From Armatimonadota bacterium (GTDB lineage: Bacteria > Sysuimicrobiota > Sysuimicrobiia > Sysuimicrobiales > VGFF01): a stretch of DNA of 14,804 bases. Positions within the stretch are counted from its first letter, which is position 1; each line of letters begins with the position of its first letter. Positions 1 through 8,736 of this stretch are shown piece after piece. Under the pieces are notes generated by a model. The model saw only the letters and a list, made by a program, of their open reading frames with translations, was not told the origin of the DNA and searched no databases. The stretch covers positions 1-14,804 of the forward strand of contig VGFF01000050.1 of the NCBI GenBank assembly GCA_016868955.1, given 5' to 3'. Made by a program: the position numbers and the translations under genes.

Positions 1-143
1 CGGCGATCCTGCTCGGTACGGGTACCAACGTACCGCGCGGCGCGGTGGTCGGGCGGATCGGGACCACCGGGTACAGCACGGGACCGCACCTGCACTTCGA
101 AGTTCGGGTGAACGGTAGGCCGGTCAATCCGATCGGGCGATGA
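1..143 (+). CDS. M23 (LytM/EnvC-type) peptidase, C-terminal fragment
   Basis: This is the tail of a gene cut by the window edge; in-frame codons begin at base 3 and the TGA is at 141-143. The visible 46 residues include GTTGYSTGPHLHFEVRVNG, the hallmark end of the LytM/M23 metallopeptidase domain. Its HLH pair (bases 87-95) supplies a zinc ligand and a catalytic histidine in this family. Known family members either cut peptidoglycan cross-bridges or, as in EnvC, act as catalytically dead activators of amidases. Here the HxH motif is intact, so an active enzyme is possible, but the rest of the active site lies outside the window. A ctpA-like and a yibQ-like gene follow, the same order as the envC-ctpA-yibQ clusters of many diderm bacteria, which favours an EnvC-like cell-separation role. 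Family assignment is firm; the exact subfamily is inference. Confidence 0.85.
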   Translation, partial: AILLGTGTNVPRGAVVGRIGTTGYSTGPHLHFEVRVNGRPVNPIGR

Positions 144-155
144 ACCAAGTAGGGC

Positions 156-188
156 AACCGCTCAAGGCTCCCGCCGGAGCGGTTTTTT
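156..188 (+). terminator. Rho-independent terminator after the M23 peptidase gene
   Basis: An 8-bp stem, AACCGCTC (156-163) with GAGCGGTT (177-184), closes a 13-nt loop, and the run of six T spans 183-188. It starts 13 nt after the peptidase stop and ends 33 nt before the ctpA start. It should therefore separate, or attenuate between, the peptidase transcript and ctpA. Confidence 0.75.
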
Positions 189-221
189 GATCCGGTCGCA
201 AACGCGAAGACAGGTGAAGGG

Positions 222-1445
222 ATGCCCATCGGACGTCGTGGATTGAAGTGGGTGGCCGCTACGGCCGTCATCGCGGTCGTGTTCTCGGCCGGCTATTGGG
301 TGGGGCAGGGCGCGCGCAGCTCGGTGGAGGCGGCCTCCGATCCACACACGGAAGGGCGGCTGCTCTTGCAGGCCGTCGTGACCGCGGTCGGCCGCGACTA
401 CCTCGAGCGCAACATCGACTGGAGCAAACTTTACGACGCCGCCGCGAAGGGCATGTTGCAGGCGTTGGACGACCCCTATACCGCGTTCTTCACCAGTCAG
501 GGCTTCAAGAAGTTCCAAGAGGACTTTCAAGGATTCTTCTACGGCATCGGGATCTTCGTCGACAAACGCAGCAACCGGCTAACCGTCGTGTCGCCGATCA
601 AGGGCACGCCCGCCGATCGCGCCGGCCTCCTGCCGGGCGACTACATCGCCCAGGTCGACGGCGTGCGCACGGACTCGATTCCGCTGGAAGAGGCGATCGC
701 GCGGATTCGAGGCAAGGCAGGCACGACGGTCCGGCTGCAAGTCGTGCGCCCGGGACGCCCGCCATTCGATGTCTCGATCGTGCGCGCCCGCATTAACGTC
801 GCCACGGTCCAAGGCCCGGAGATCCTCAAGGACGACGAGAAGGCGCTGCTGAAGCAGTCGAACCTCGGCTATATCAGGATCGTCACGTTCAACAACGACA
901 CATATGCATTGTTCGCGAAGGCATTGGGCGAGGTCGAGACGGCCGGCGCGCGTGGCCTCGTGCTCGACCTCCGCTTCAACCCCGGCGGCCTGGTCAACCA
1001 ATGCACACGGGTCGCGGATCACTTCGTGCCAAACGGCCCGATCATCCACGAGGTGGACCGAAACGGACGCCGCGATACCGTCCAATCGACGAGCCGCGCG
1101 AAGTACACGCGGCCGGTCGTCGTCTTGATCAACGAAGGAACCGCATCCTGCAGCGAAATCCTCGCGGGGGCGGTCGAGGATACGAAGGTGGGCGTGCTGG
1201 TCGGACAAAAGACGTTCGGCAAGGGTGTCATCACGTCCGTTGTCCGATTGCCGGGCGAGCGCGGGGCCACGATCACGACGGCGAAGTACCTCACACCCGC
1301 CGGACGCGACATTCACCGAAAGGGCATCGAGCCGAACGTCGCGGCCGGTGATCGCCTCGAGGGGAAGGTCACCGAGCGGGTGCTGGAGATCCAATCCGAA
1401 CAGCTCCGCAAAGCGGTGGAGGTGTTGAAATCCCGGATCCGCTGA
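222..1445 (+). CDS. ctpA: CtpA-like S41 family carboxyl-terminal processing protease
   Basis: A 407-residue membrane-anchored serine protease of the CtpA/Prc family, expected to act in the periplasm or extracytoplasmic space on envelope proteins. One hydrophobic segment (about residues 9-28) forms a signal anchor. A PDZ domain covers roughly residues 105-195 (GIGIFVD, then PADRAGLLPGDYI). The S41 core follows, with LDLRFNPGG and the nucleophile region NEGTASCSE. Aligned to Prc, the catalytic serine is S309 and the lysine is K334 in TFGKG, the family's usual 25-residue spacing. The glutamine that completes the Ser-Lys-Gln triad in Prc (four residues after the lysine) is threonine here. The start is supported by AGGTGAAGG just upstream. 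The yibQ-like gene follows after 26 nt, so the two are probably co-transcribed. Such pairs often work with EnvC-type peptidases in cell-wall turnover. Confidence 0.92.
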   Translation: MPIGRRGLKWVAATAVIAVVFSAGYWVGQGARSSVEAASDPHTEGRLLLQAVVTAVGRDYLERNIDWSKLYDAAAKGMLQALDDPYTAFFTSQGFKKFQEDFQGFFYGIGIFVDKRSNRLTVVSPIKGTPADRAGLLPGDYIAQVDGVRTDSIPLEEAIARIRGKAGTTVRLQVVRPGRPPFDVSIVRARINVATVQGPEILKDDEKALLKQSNLGYIRIVTFNNDTYALFAKALGEVETAGARGLVLDLRFNPGGLVNQCTRVADHFVPNGPIIHEVDRNGRRDTVQSTSRAKYTRPVVVLINEGTASCSEILAGAVEDTKVGVLVGQKTFGKGVITSVVRLPGERGATITTAKYLTPAGRDIHRKGIEPNVAAGDRLEGKVTERVLEIQSEQLRKAVEVLKSRIR

Positions 1446-1471
1446 AGTAGCTCGGAGAGGAGACGTCCCGC

Positions 1472-2713
1472 GTGGCGCGTAAACGCAGCTCTCGACGACC
1501 TCGGCGACTCCTGGCCGCCGCTCGCATCCTGCTCCTGGTCTTCATCGTCGCTGCCGCGGCGCTGGCCGGCTACCAGTTCGGACAGCCTCGTGCGTTACGA
1601 GAGCCATTGGCGCAATCGACCGCGACACCAAGACCAGCGCCGACCGCGGTGCCGTCCGCGACGGCCGCACCATCGTCGGACGCGGCGTTCGAGACCCAGG
1701 CCCAGGGTGTCGTGGACGCCGTTCTGAGATCCGTCCCCGAGCCGGGCGCCGCCCGCCTGGAGCGTGAGGAGCGGCGGCGCCTCGATGCCCGCGCCTGGAA
1801 ATGGGTCTCGTATCGCGTGTCGCTGCAATCGTCGGACAAGGTCAAGGAAGCGACCGGCGCCCTCGTGAAGGCGGTGGAGGAAGCGGGCGGCGTATTGCTC
1901 GTCAGCCGCCCGGAAGGGCGCGGCCAGCTCATCGAGTTCGGGCTCGAGGTCGGGAGCAAGGTCTACCCGATCGTGCGCGTCATGTTCGGCAGCGGCGATG
2001 GATCCCAGGCGCCAGATGCGCCGGCGGACAACCGGCCGCGCATCGCGATTATCTTCGACGACGCCGGGCAGAATCTCGCGGAGCTGCAGCGCATCGAGGC
2101 CATCGGCCGGCCGATGACGGTGTCGATCCTGCCCGGCTTGCCGCAGTCGACGGCTCTGGCACAAGCGGCCCCGCGCGCAGGCGTCGAGGTGATGCTCCAC
2201 CTGCCGATGCAGCCGGAAGACGCATCAAGAGACAACCTCATGGGGGGCGGCGCCGTGCTCTCTTCGATGTCGGACGCTGAGATCGCCGCTGCCGTGGCGG
2301 CCGGGCTCTCCGCCGTGCCTGGGGCAGGCGGGGTCAACAACCACATGGGCTCGCGGGGTACGCGGGACGAGCGCGTCGTCCGCGCCGTTCTTGGCGTGGT
2401 ACGGGCGCGCGGTCTGTATTTCATCGATTCGATGACGTCGGCGCAGAGCCTCGCCCACAAGACGGCGCTGTCGATGGGCGTGCCGTCGGCGGCCCGATCG
2501 ATCTTCCTCGACAACGACACCGAGCCGGCGATGATCCGGGAACAAATGCGGGCGCTCATCCGCGCCGCAAAGCGCCGGGGAACGGCGATCGCAATCGGTC
2601 ACGCGAATCGTCCCAACACCGCCGAGGTCGTCCGGGAGATGGTCGCCGAGATCGAAGCGGCCGGGGTTCGCATCGTCCCCGTCAAATCGCTGGCGGCTGC
2701 TCCGAAGCCGTGA
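1472..2713 (+). CDS. Divergent polysaccharide deacetylase (YibQ family)
   Basis: A 413-residue exported or membrane-anchored protein. A basic N-terminus is followed by one transmembrane helix (about residues 16-34), then a low-complexity Pro/Ala/Thr linker (about 45-75), a small alpha/beta region, and a divergent polysaccharide deacetylase domain (about 188-410). Family landmarks are IAIIFDDAGQN with D196 and D197, MLHLPMQP, the NNHMGSR motif with H291, and YFIDSMTS. The fold resembles NodB-type deacetylases acting on envelope glycans, but the substrate of YibQ-like proteins is not established. The start is GTG, supported by GGAG at 1459-1462 with a 9-nt spacing. It lies directly downstream of ctpA, as in other envC-ctpA-yibQ clusters. 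Family call is firm; biochemical activity is unknown. Confidence 0.88.
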   Translation: MARKRSSRRPRRLLAAARILLLVFIVAAAALAGYQFGQPRALREPLAQSTATPRPAPTAVPSATAAPSSDAAFETQAQGVVDAVLRSVPEPGAARLEREERRRLDARAWKWVSYRVSLQSSDKVKEATGALVKAVEEAGGVLLVSRPEGRGQLIEFGLEVGSKVYPIVRVMFGSGDGSQAPDAPADNRPRIAIIFDDAGQNLAELQRIEAIGRPMTVSILPGLPQSTALAQAAPRAGVEVMLHLPMQPEDASRDNLMGGGAVLSSMSDAEIAAAVAAGLSAVPGAGGVNNHMGSRGTRDERVVRAVLGVVRARGLYFIDSMTSAQSLAHKTALSMGVPSAARSIFLDNDTEPAMIREQMRALIRAAKRRGTAIAIGHANRPNTAEVVREMVAEIEAAGVRIVPVKSLAAAPKP

Positions 2714-2820
2714 AGGAATTCGTACCCGTGCCCCGTAGTACCACCCAAAGGCTCGGTTCGCCGACGTAACTCGTGTCTCGCAGGATGCGGGACGGAATAC
2801 GAAGCGTGGAGGCGGATATG

Positions 2821-4017
2821 ATGAGCAAGAGCTGGGGACACGTCGTCATGGCGGTCCTGGTTGCGTTGTCTCTGACGGTACCGCTCGGTCTGACGGACGC
2901 GATGGGCGCGGCGGCGTCCCACGGCACGGTCAAGATCGCGACACAGAGCCCGTTGTCCGGCGGGCAGTCGGTCCTCGGTGTGGGCATCAAGGACGGCGCG
3001 ACGCTTGGCGTCGAGCAGGCCCAGGCGGCGCTGGCGCGAGCCGGCTGGCGCGTTCTCGTCGTACCGTTCGACGACCAAGCGAAGCCGGACGTCGGCGTCG
3101 CGAACGCGAAGCGCATCGTCGCCGACCGCGAGATCCTCGGCGTCGTCGGCCACCTCAACTCCGGCGTGGCGATCCCGTCCTCGGAGGTCTACAAGGACGC
3201 GAACCTCGTCATGGTTTCGCCGGCGAACACGAACCCGAAGATCACCGACCGCGGCTACAAGAACGTGAACCGCATCGTCGGCCGCGACGACGTGCAGGGG
3301 CCAGTCGGGGCGCAGTTCGCGAAGTCGCAGGGCGCGAAGTCCGTGTACATCATTCATGACAAGACGGCGTACGGGCAGGGTGTGGCCGAGTTCTTCCGGG
3401 ACGACGCGCGCAAGCTCGGCCTGACGATCGCCGGGTTCGAGGGCACGGAAGAGAAGAGCAGCTTCGACGCCATAATCACCCCGATCGAGGCGAAGAACCC
3501 GGACCTCATCTACTTCGGCGGCATCTACGACCAAGCGGCCGTCTTCTTCAAGCAAGTCCGCGAGCGCGGCATCAAGGCGAAGTTCCTCGGGCCCGACGGG
3601 ATGGACTCACCGGAGCTGCCGAAGATCGCCGGTAACGCGGTCGTCGGCATGCACTATACGACGGTCGCCGGACCGGCCGCGTTCTACCCCGAGGCGAAGA
3701 CGTTCGCCGCGAACTTCAAGGCGAAGTTCGGCCGCGATCCGGAGCCGTTCGCGGCTCAGGCGTTCGACAGCGCGCGCATCATCATCGCCGCGATCGAGAA
3801 CGTCAGCCGGCGCGGCCGCCCCGATCGCGCGTCGGTCGCCGCCGCCGTTCGGAACACGAAGAACTGGAAGGGCGTCACCGGAACGATTTCCTTCGACGGC
3901 AGGGGAGACCTGGCGAAAGCGAAGTACTTCGTGATCAATATCGTTTCCGCCGATCCTGCGAAGTGGGGCAGCAACAAGCTCGTGCGCGGCATCGACGTCG
4001 GGCCCGGCTCCCGGTAG
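2821..4017 (+). CDS. Branched-chain amino acid ABC transporter, substrate-binding protein (LivK type)
   Basis: A 398-residue extracytoplasmic binding protein of the Leu/Ile/Val-binding family (periplasmic binding protein type 1, Peripl_BP_6). An N-terminal signal sequence (about residues 1-33, hydrophobic core VVMAVLVALSLTVPLG) precedes VKIATQSPLSGGQSVLG, the typical first strand and ligand loop. Further landmarks are GVVGHLNSGVAIPSSEVY, NPKITDRGYKNVNRIVGRD, and a second lobe with YFGGIYDQAAVFFKQ and FLGPDGMDSPEL. The start is chosen at ATG 2821, or ATG 2818 directly before it, because GGAGG lies at 2808-2812 giving spacings of 8 and 5 nt. A GTG 45 nt further upstream has no ribosome site. 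It heads the transporter gene set. True ligands could be Leu, Ile, Val or related compounds; the family is also used for amides and aromatic acids. Confidence 0.92.
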   Translation: MSKSWGHVVMAVLVALSLTVPLGLTDAMGAAASHGTVKIATQSPLSGGQSVLGVGIKDGATLGVEQAQAALARAGWRVLVVPFDDQAKPDVGVANAKRIVADREILGVVGHLNSGVAIPSSEVYKDANLVMVSPANTNPKITDRGYKNVNRIVGRDDVQGPVGAQFAKSQGAKSVYIIHDKTAYGQGVAEFFRDDARKLGLTIAGFEGTEEKSSFDAIITPIEAKNPDLIYFGGIYDQAAVFFKQVRERGIKAKFLGPDGMDSPELPKIAGNAVVGMHYTTVAGPAAFYPEAKTFAANFKAKFGRDPEPFAAQAFDSARIIIAAIENVSRRGRPDRASVAAAVRNTKNWKGVTGTISFDGRGDLAKAKYFVINIVSADPAKWGSNKLVRGIDVGPGSR

Positions 4018-4043
4018 CTGTTGCATCTGGTTCGCGTACTCGT

Positions 4044-4067
4044 GAGGGGCCCGGCGACGGGCCCCTC
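4044..4067 (+). promoter_or_regulatory. Strong intercistronic hairpin between livK-type and livH-type genes
   Basis: A perfect 9-bp stem, GAGGGGCCC (4044-4052) with GGGCCCCTC (4059-4067), closes a 6-nt loop. No T run follows, so it is not a classic terminator. It lies 26 nt after the binding-protein stop and 27 nt before the permease start. Similar elements in binding-protein-dependent operons stabilise the upstream mRNA so that more binding protein than membrane subunit is made. That role here is inference. Confidence 0.55.
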
Positions 4068-4094
4068 GATGCTATCGGCGGCCCGCGCGCGCCG

Positions 4095-5264
4095 ATGACG
4101 ACCGCCGTGGCGGCGATCGACTTCGAGCTCCTCGGCCGCATCTTTCCGCGCGTCCTCGTCGACGGCATCCTGTTGGGCTTCGTCTACTCGCTGATTGCGC
4201 TCGGGTACACGATGGTCTACGGCGTGCTCGAGTTCATCAACTTCGCGCACAGCGAGATCTTCATGGTCGGCGCGTTCATCGGCGCCGAGGTGCTGCTGAT
4301 CCTGCAGGCGGCCCGAGTACTTGCCGCTTCGCCGCCGCTCTTGTCCCTGCTCGCCTCCGTCCTGGCCGCGGGCGTGATCGCCGGCCTGCTCGCGGTGACG
4401 ATCGAGCGCGTCGCCTATCGTCCGCTGCGCGGGGCCCCGCGCCTCGTGCCGCTAATATCGGCGATCGGCGTCTCGTTCTTCCTGCAGGACCTCGTGCGCA
4501 TGATCTGGGCGTTGCACCGCAACGCGTTCTACCTCACGTATCCGCCGATCGAAGTGTTCAATCAGCGATTTCCGGCCGGCGCCTACGCGTTGTGGGGCGG
4601 TGCGGCCGCGGTTGCGATCGCGGCGATCGGCTGGCTCATGCGCCGCGCCGGCCGCGGCGTCGCGCGCGCTCGCTTCGAAAGCCTCAGCATGCTTCCGAAG
4701 TACACGAGCATCGCGCTCGGGATCGTGTCGGTCGGCCTGCTGATCCTGGATCCGAACCGGGTACTGACGGTGCCCGTGAAATCGCTCGTTGTGATCGGCG
4801 CCTCGCTGCTGGTCCTGTCGGTGCTCGTCTACGTCGTCAACCAAACGAAGCTCGGCATGGCGATTCGCGCCGTCGCCGAAGATCAGGCGACGGCCAGCCT
4901 AATGGGCGTCAACGTCAACCAGATCATCTCTGTCACGTTTCTCATCGGCGGGCTCATGGGCGGCATCGCGGGCGCGTTGTTCGGCCTCCAGTTCGGGACG
5001 GTCAACCCTTATTCCGGATTCATCCCCGGTTTGAAGGCGTTTACCGCCGCCGTGCTCGGGGGCATCGGCAATATCCCCGGCGCGATGCTCGGCGGCCTCG
5101 TGCTCGGCGTCCTGGAGGCGCTCGCAGGTTCCTACCTGTCGCTGATCAGTGGCGGCGCGTTCGGGGCCGAGTACAAGGACATCTTCGCGTTCAGCGTGCT
5201 GATCCTCATCTTGATCTTCCGGCCCCGCGGCTTGCTCGGCGAGGTCGTGCGGGAGAAGCTGTGA
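4095..5264 (+). CDS. livH: Branched-chain amino acid ABC transporter permease (LivH type)
   Basis: A 389-residue polytopic inner-membrane permease, one half of the LIV-type channel. Family landmarks are LIALGYTMVYGVLEFINFAHSE near the N-terminus, ERVAYRPLRGAPRLVPLISAIG, the cytoplasmic coupling (EAA-like) loop LGMAIRAVAEDQATASLMGV, and the C-terminal TAAVLGGIGNIPGAMLGG. It is longer than E. coli LivH (about 308 residues). The extra length is concentrated near residues 165-222, a segment with additional hydrophobic helix and a basic loop. ATG 4095 is preferred because family homology begins within about 20 residues of it; no good Shine-Dalgarno is seen, so translation may depend on upstream reinitiation. 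An open frame extends further upstream but would overlap the binding-protein gene. The stop overlaps the next start by 4 nt, indicating translational coupling. Confidence 0.92.
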   Translation: MTTAVAAIDFELLGRIFPRVLVDGILLGFVYSLIALGYTMVYGVLEFINFAHSEIFMVGAFIGAEVLLILQAARVLAASPPLLSLLASVLAAGVIAGLLAVTIERVAYRPLRGAPRLVPLISAIGVSFFLQDLVRMIWALHRNAFYLTYPPIEVFNQRFPAGAYALWGGAAAVAIAAIGWLMRRAGRGVARARFESLSMLPKYTSIALGIVSVGLLILDPNRVLTVPVKSLVVIGASLLVLSVLVYVVNQTKLGMAIRAVAEDQATASLMGVNVNQIISVTFLIGGLMGGIAGALFGLQFGTVNPYSGFIPGLKAFTAAVLGGIGNIPGAMLGGLVLGVLEALAGSYLSLISGGAFGAEYKDIFAFSVLILILIFRPRGLLGEVVREKL

Positions 5265-6607
5265 CGAACGGCGCCGCGCCCGCGGCCTCCTCGACCAGAC
5301 GCTCGGCGATCCCGCCTGCGGCCTGGGCTCTGATCGCGCTCGCCTATCTTGCGGTGTCGGCGTGGTCTTCGGTGCGACTGCCGAACTCGCTGTTCGCGTT
5401 CCTGTTCTTCTTGAGCTCGCTGTTCCTGTTGTATTACGCGCCCGTCGCGACGGTTCTTCGCGTCGTGCTCGGCGCCGTCGCGCTCCTGTTGCTGATGCCG
5501 GTCATCGGCGCATCGAACGCGTTCTACCTCGAAGTCGCGACACAGGTCGGCATCTTCGTCGCGCTGGCCCTCGGCTTGAACATCGTTGTCGGGCTTGCCG
5601 GTCTGCTCGATCTCGGCTACGTCGCTTTCTTCGCGGTCGGCGCCTATCTGTGGGCCGTCATGGGATCGGCGCAGGCCACGGTTGCATTTGGCATCGCGCC
5701 GCTCGCGTCCTGGTGGTTCTTCCCGTTTCTGGTGTTGTCGGTGGTGGCGGCGGGCGTCGCCGGCGTCATGCTCGGGTTGCCCGTGCTGCGACTGCGCGGC
5801 GACTATCTGGCGATCGTGACACTCGGCTTCGGCGAGGTCATCCGCGTGCTCGCGAACAACCTCGACAAGCCGATCAACTTCACGAACGGGCCGCAAGGAA
5901 TCTCTCCGGTCGGTCGACCGCCGTTGTTCTTCCTCGACGCTTGGAATCGTTGGCTGGCCGGCATGGGCCGGGCGCCGTGGGAGGAGTCTGCGGTCTACCC
6001 GTTCGTGTTCTACTTCCTCGTCATCGCCGTCGTCGCCGTCGTGATTCTCGTCACCCATCGGGTCGAGGACTCGCACGTCGGGCGGGCCTGGACCGCGATC
6101 CGCGAGGACGAGGCCGCGGCGGTCACGATGGGCATCCCGCTCGTGCGCATGAAGCTGCTGGCGTTCGCGACCGGCGCTTCGTTCGCCGGTGTCATGGGCA
6201 TGTTGTTCGCCAGCAAGCAGTATTTCATCAACCCCGAGTCGTTCACGTTCATGGAGTCGATCGGCGTGCTGGCGATGGTCATCCTCGGGGGCATGGGCAA
6301 CATCCCGGGCGCGATCCTCGGCGCTTCGCTGGTGACGATCTTGAATCTGCAGGTTCTCAAGGACCTGTCGATCTGGCTGAATGGCCTGCGGCAAGCCGGC
6401 ACGATCGTGACGCTGCCGATCATCGGCAGCTACAACCTAGCCAGTCTGCCGGCTCAGCTGGAGCCCGCGAAGTACGAGCGCATGGTCTTCGGCGTCATCC
6501 TCATCCTCATGATGATCTTCCGGCCGCAGGGCATCCTGCCGTCGCGCCGCCGCGCGCGCGAGCTGCATGACGTGGCGGCCGCCGGTGAGGTCGCGACCAA
6601 TGCTTGA
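5261..6607 (+). CDS. livM: Branched-chain amino acid ABC transporter permease (LivM type)
   Basis: A 448-residue polytopic permease, the LivH partner. The first 100 or so residues contain additional hydrophobic helices, as in LivM proteins. The conserved core begins at LGLNIVVGLAGLLDLGYVAF, followed by LRLRGDYLAIVTLGFGEVIR, FTNGPQGIS, the coupling loop GRAWTAIREDEAAAVTMGIP, and ESIGVLAMVILGGMGNIPG near the C-terminus. The start is GTG 5261, overlapping the livH stop by 4 nt (GTGA), with GGGAGAAG just upstream as a ribosome site. Its own stop overlaps the next gene by 8 nt. Together with LivH it forms the translocation pathway driven by the two ATPases encoded next. Confidence 0.93.
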   Translation: MTNGAAPAASSTRRSAIPPAAWALIALAYLAVSAWSSVRLPNSLFAFLFFLSSLFLLYYAPVATVLRVVLGAVALLLLMPVIGASNAFYLEVATQVGIFVALALGLNIVVGLAGLLDLGYVAFFAVGAYLWAVMGSAQATVAFGIAPLASWWFFPFLVLSVVAAGVAGVMLGLPVLRLRGDYLAIVTLGFGEVIRVLANNLDKPINFTNGPQGISPVGRPPLFFLDAWNRWLAGMGRAPWEESAVYPFVFYFLVIAVVAVVILVTHRVEDSHVGRAWTAIREDEAAAVTMGIPLVRMKLLAFATGASFAGVMGMLFASKQYFINPESFTFMESIGVLAMVILGGMGNIPGAILGASLVTILNLQVLKDLSIWLNGLRQAGTIVTLPIIGSYNLASLPAQLEPAKYERMVFGVILILMMIFRPQGILPSRRRARELHDVAAAGEVATNA

Positions 6608-7367
6608 GGCGCGCGGCATCGTCAAACGGTTCGGCGGGCTCGTCGCGGTCAATCAGGTCGACTTCAACGTCCAGGAAGGCATGATCGCCAGCATCATCGG
6701 ACCGAACGGCGCCGGCAAGACGACGTTTTTCAACGTCCTGACGGGCGTCTGTCGTCCGGAAGCGGGCTCGCTGCGGTTCGGCGGCGAGGAGCTGGTCGGC
6801 CGTCGCCCCGATCAAATCACGGCGCTCGGCATGTGCCGCACGTTCCAGAACATCCGCCTGTTCGGCAACATGACCGTGCTCGAGAACGTCCTCGTCGGTA
6901 TGCACACGCGCCTGGACGTGCGGTACGTCGATGCGCTGCTGCGGACGTCGCTGTTCCACGACGCCGAGCGGGCGGCATTGAAGCGCGGCGGCGAGCTTCT
7001 CGCGTTCGTCGGCCTGCGCGATGTCGCGAACGAGGTCGCGCGCAACCTGCCGTACGGTGCGATGCGGCGTCTGGAGATCGCGCGGGCGCTCGCGTCCTCG
7101 CCGCGTCTTCTGCTGCTCGACGAGCCGACCGCCGGGATGAACCCGGCGGAGTCGCAGGCGCTGATGGGATTTCTGCGGCGCGTTCGGGAAGAGCTCAAGT
7201 TGACGGTCGTGCTCATCGAGCACAACATGCGCGTTGTGATGAGCATCTCGGATCGCATCACGGTCCTCGACTACGGCGAGAAGATCAGCGAGGGCCCTCC
7301 CGAGCACGTGCAAAGTGATCCGCGGGTCGTCGAGGCGTACCTCGGGCGGCAGGCCCGGGCGCATTAG
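6600..7367 (+). CDS. livG: Branched-chain amino acid ABC transporter ATP-binding protein (LivG type)
   Basis: A 255-residue cytoplasmic ATPase. The Walker A motif is GPNGAGKTT (residues 34-42), Walker B with catalytic glutamate is LLLLDEPT (D174, E175), and the switch histidine is in VVLIEHNMRVV. The ABC signature reads NLPYGAMRRLEIARAL; LivG proteins usually have a glutamine before the arginines, so the methionine is a small departure. The C-terminal segment, GEKISEGPPEHVQSDPRVVEAYLG, is characteristic of LivG. ATG 6600 is chosen because homology starts immediately (MLEARGIVKRFGG) and it overlaps livM by 8 nt; GGTGAGG lies about 7 nt upstream. LivF follows after 3 nt. Confidence 0.94.
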   Translation: MLEARGIVKRFGGLVAVNQVDFNVQEGMIASIIGPNGAGKTTFFNVLTGVCRPEAGSLRFGGEELVGRRPDQITALGMCRTFQNIRLFGNMTVLENVLVGMHTRLDVRYVDALLRTSLFHDAERAALKRGGELLAFVGLRDVANEVARNLPYGAMRRLEIARALASSPRLLLLDEPTAGMNPAESQALMGFLRRVREELKLTVVLIEHNMRVVMSISDRITVLDYGEKISEGPPEHVQSDPRVVEAYLGRQARAH

Positions 7368-7370
7368 GCG

Positions 7371-8081
<711 letters not shown>

Positions 8082-8170
8082 CGGCCGTGACCGATCCGTT
8101 ACAGGCCCCCGCTAGCGTCTTCCGCAGGACGTTCGTATCCCATTACCAACTCGATCCGCCGGGAGGACTC

Positions 8171-8626
8171 ATGTTCAAGGCTCGGGCTGTGCTAGTCGCT
8201 TCGCTCGCCGCCGCAGTCACACTCACCGCCGTCGGCGTTTCGCCGGCCCAGCAACCCGCGCCGACGCGGCGCGTGTTCAACGTTTCGATGACGTCGTGGA
8301 AGTTCGTTCCTGAGATCATTCAATTCAACGAAGGCGACACCGTTGTCATCAATTTGTCCAACGACGACACGCTGCCCCGTAACCACGACATCACATCGGC
8401 GTTCTTCAACCACGTGGACGTCAAGACGGTAGCGCCGATGCGCACCGGGAAGACGGACGAAGGCCGCCCGTTCTTTCGTCTCGGCCGAGGCGAGAAGGCG
8501 ACGATGGAGTTCGTGGCCCGCGGCCGCGGCACGACGGCATTTCTCTGCTCCGTCTTCGATCACGCGACGCGCGGTATGACGGGCGCGTTCAACGTCACGG
8601 CGCCGGGAACCATGATCCACAACTGA
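8171..8626 (+). CDS. Exported cupredoxin-like (type 1 copper) protein
   Basis: A 151-residue protein with a signal peptide (about residues 1-26, ending SPAQQ) and one cupredoxin domain. A type 1 copper site is visible: H72 in RNHDI, then C126, H131 and M136 in CSVFDHATRGM. The C-x4-H-x4-M spacing matches auracyanin and rusticyanin rather than plastocyanin (C-x2-H) or azurin (H-x3-M). Such proteins are soluble one-electron carriers outside the cytoplasmic membrane. ATG 8171 is chosen because GGGAGG lies at 8161-8166 and a signal peptide follows directly; an open frame from GTG 8087 would bury the signal peptide. It may be expressed alone or by read-through from the transporter operon. Redox partners are not encoded in this window. 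Confidence 0.85.
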   Translation: MFKARAVLVASLAAAVTLTAVGVSPAQQPAPTRRVFNVSMTSWKFVPEIIQFNEGDTVVINLSNDDTLPRNHDITSAFFNHVDVKTVAPMRTGKTDEGRPFFRLGRGEKATMEFVARGRGTTAFLCSVFDHATRGMTGAFNVTAPGTMIHN

Positions 8627-8654
8627 AGACGTCGTTTACGACGCTCGAAAGGCT

Positions 8655-8688
8655 AGAGGGGCGGCGTTGGCCGCCCCTCTGTTTGTTT
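8655..8688 (+). terminator. Rho-independent terminator after the cupredoxin gene
   Basis: An 11-bp perfect stem, AGAGGGGCGGC (8655-8665) with GCCGCCCCTCT (8670-8680), has a GTTG loop and is followed by GTTTGTTT. It lies 29 nt after the stop and separates this transcript from the convergent DinB-fold gene. Confidence 0.88.
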
Positions 8689-8736
8689 GGCCTCTCGGGC
8701 GCCGCGGACTCGGGCGACGGGGGTGACGCGCCCGGG

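Noticed and set aside
3963..4094. Upstream extension of the LivH-type gene into the binding-protein gene
   Set aside because: The added residues are Arg/Pro-rich without homology and would overlap livK; the family N-terminus begins after ATG 4095.
8087..8170. GTG start for the cupredoxin gene
   Set aside because: It would place about 28 residues before a clear signal peptide, and the ATG at 8171 has a strong ribosome site.
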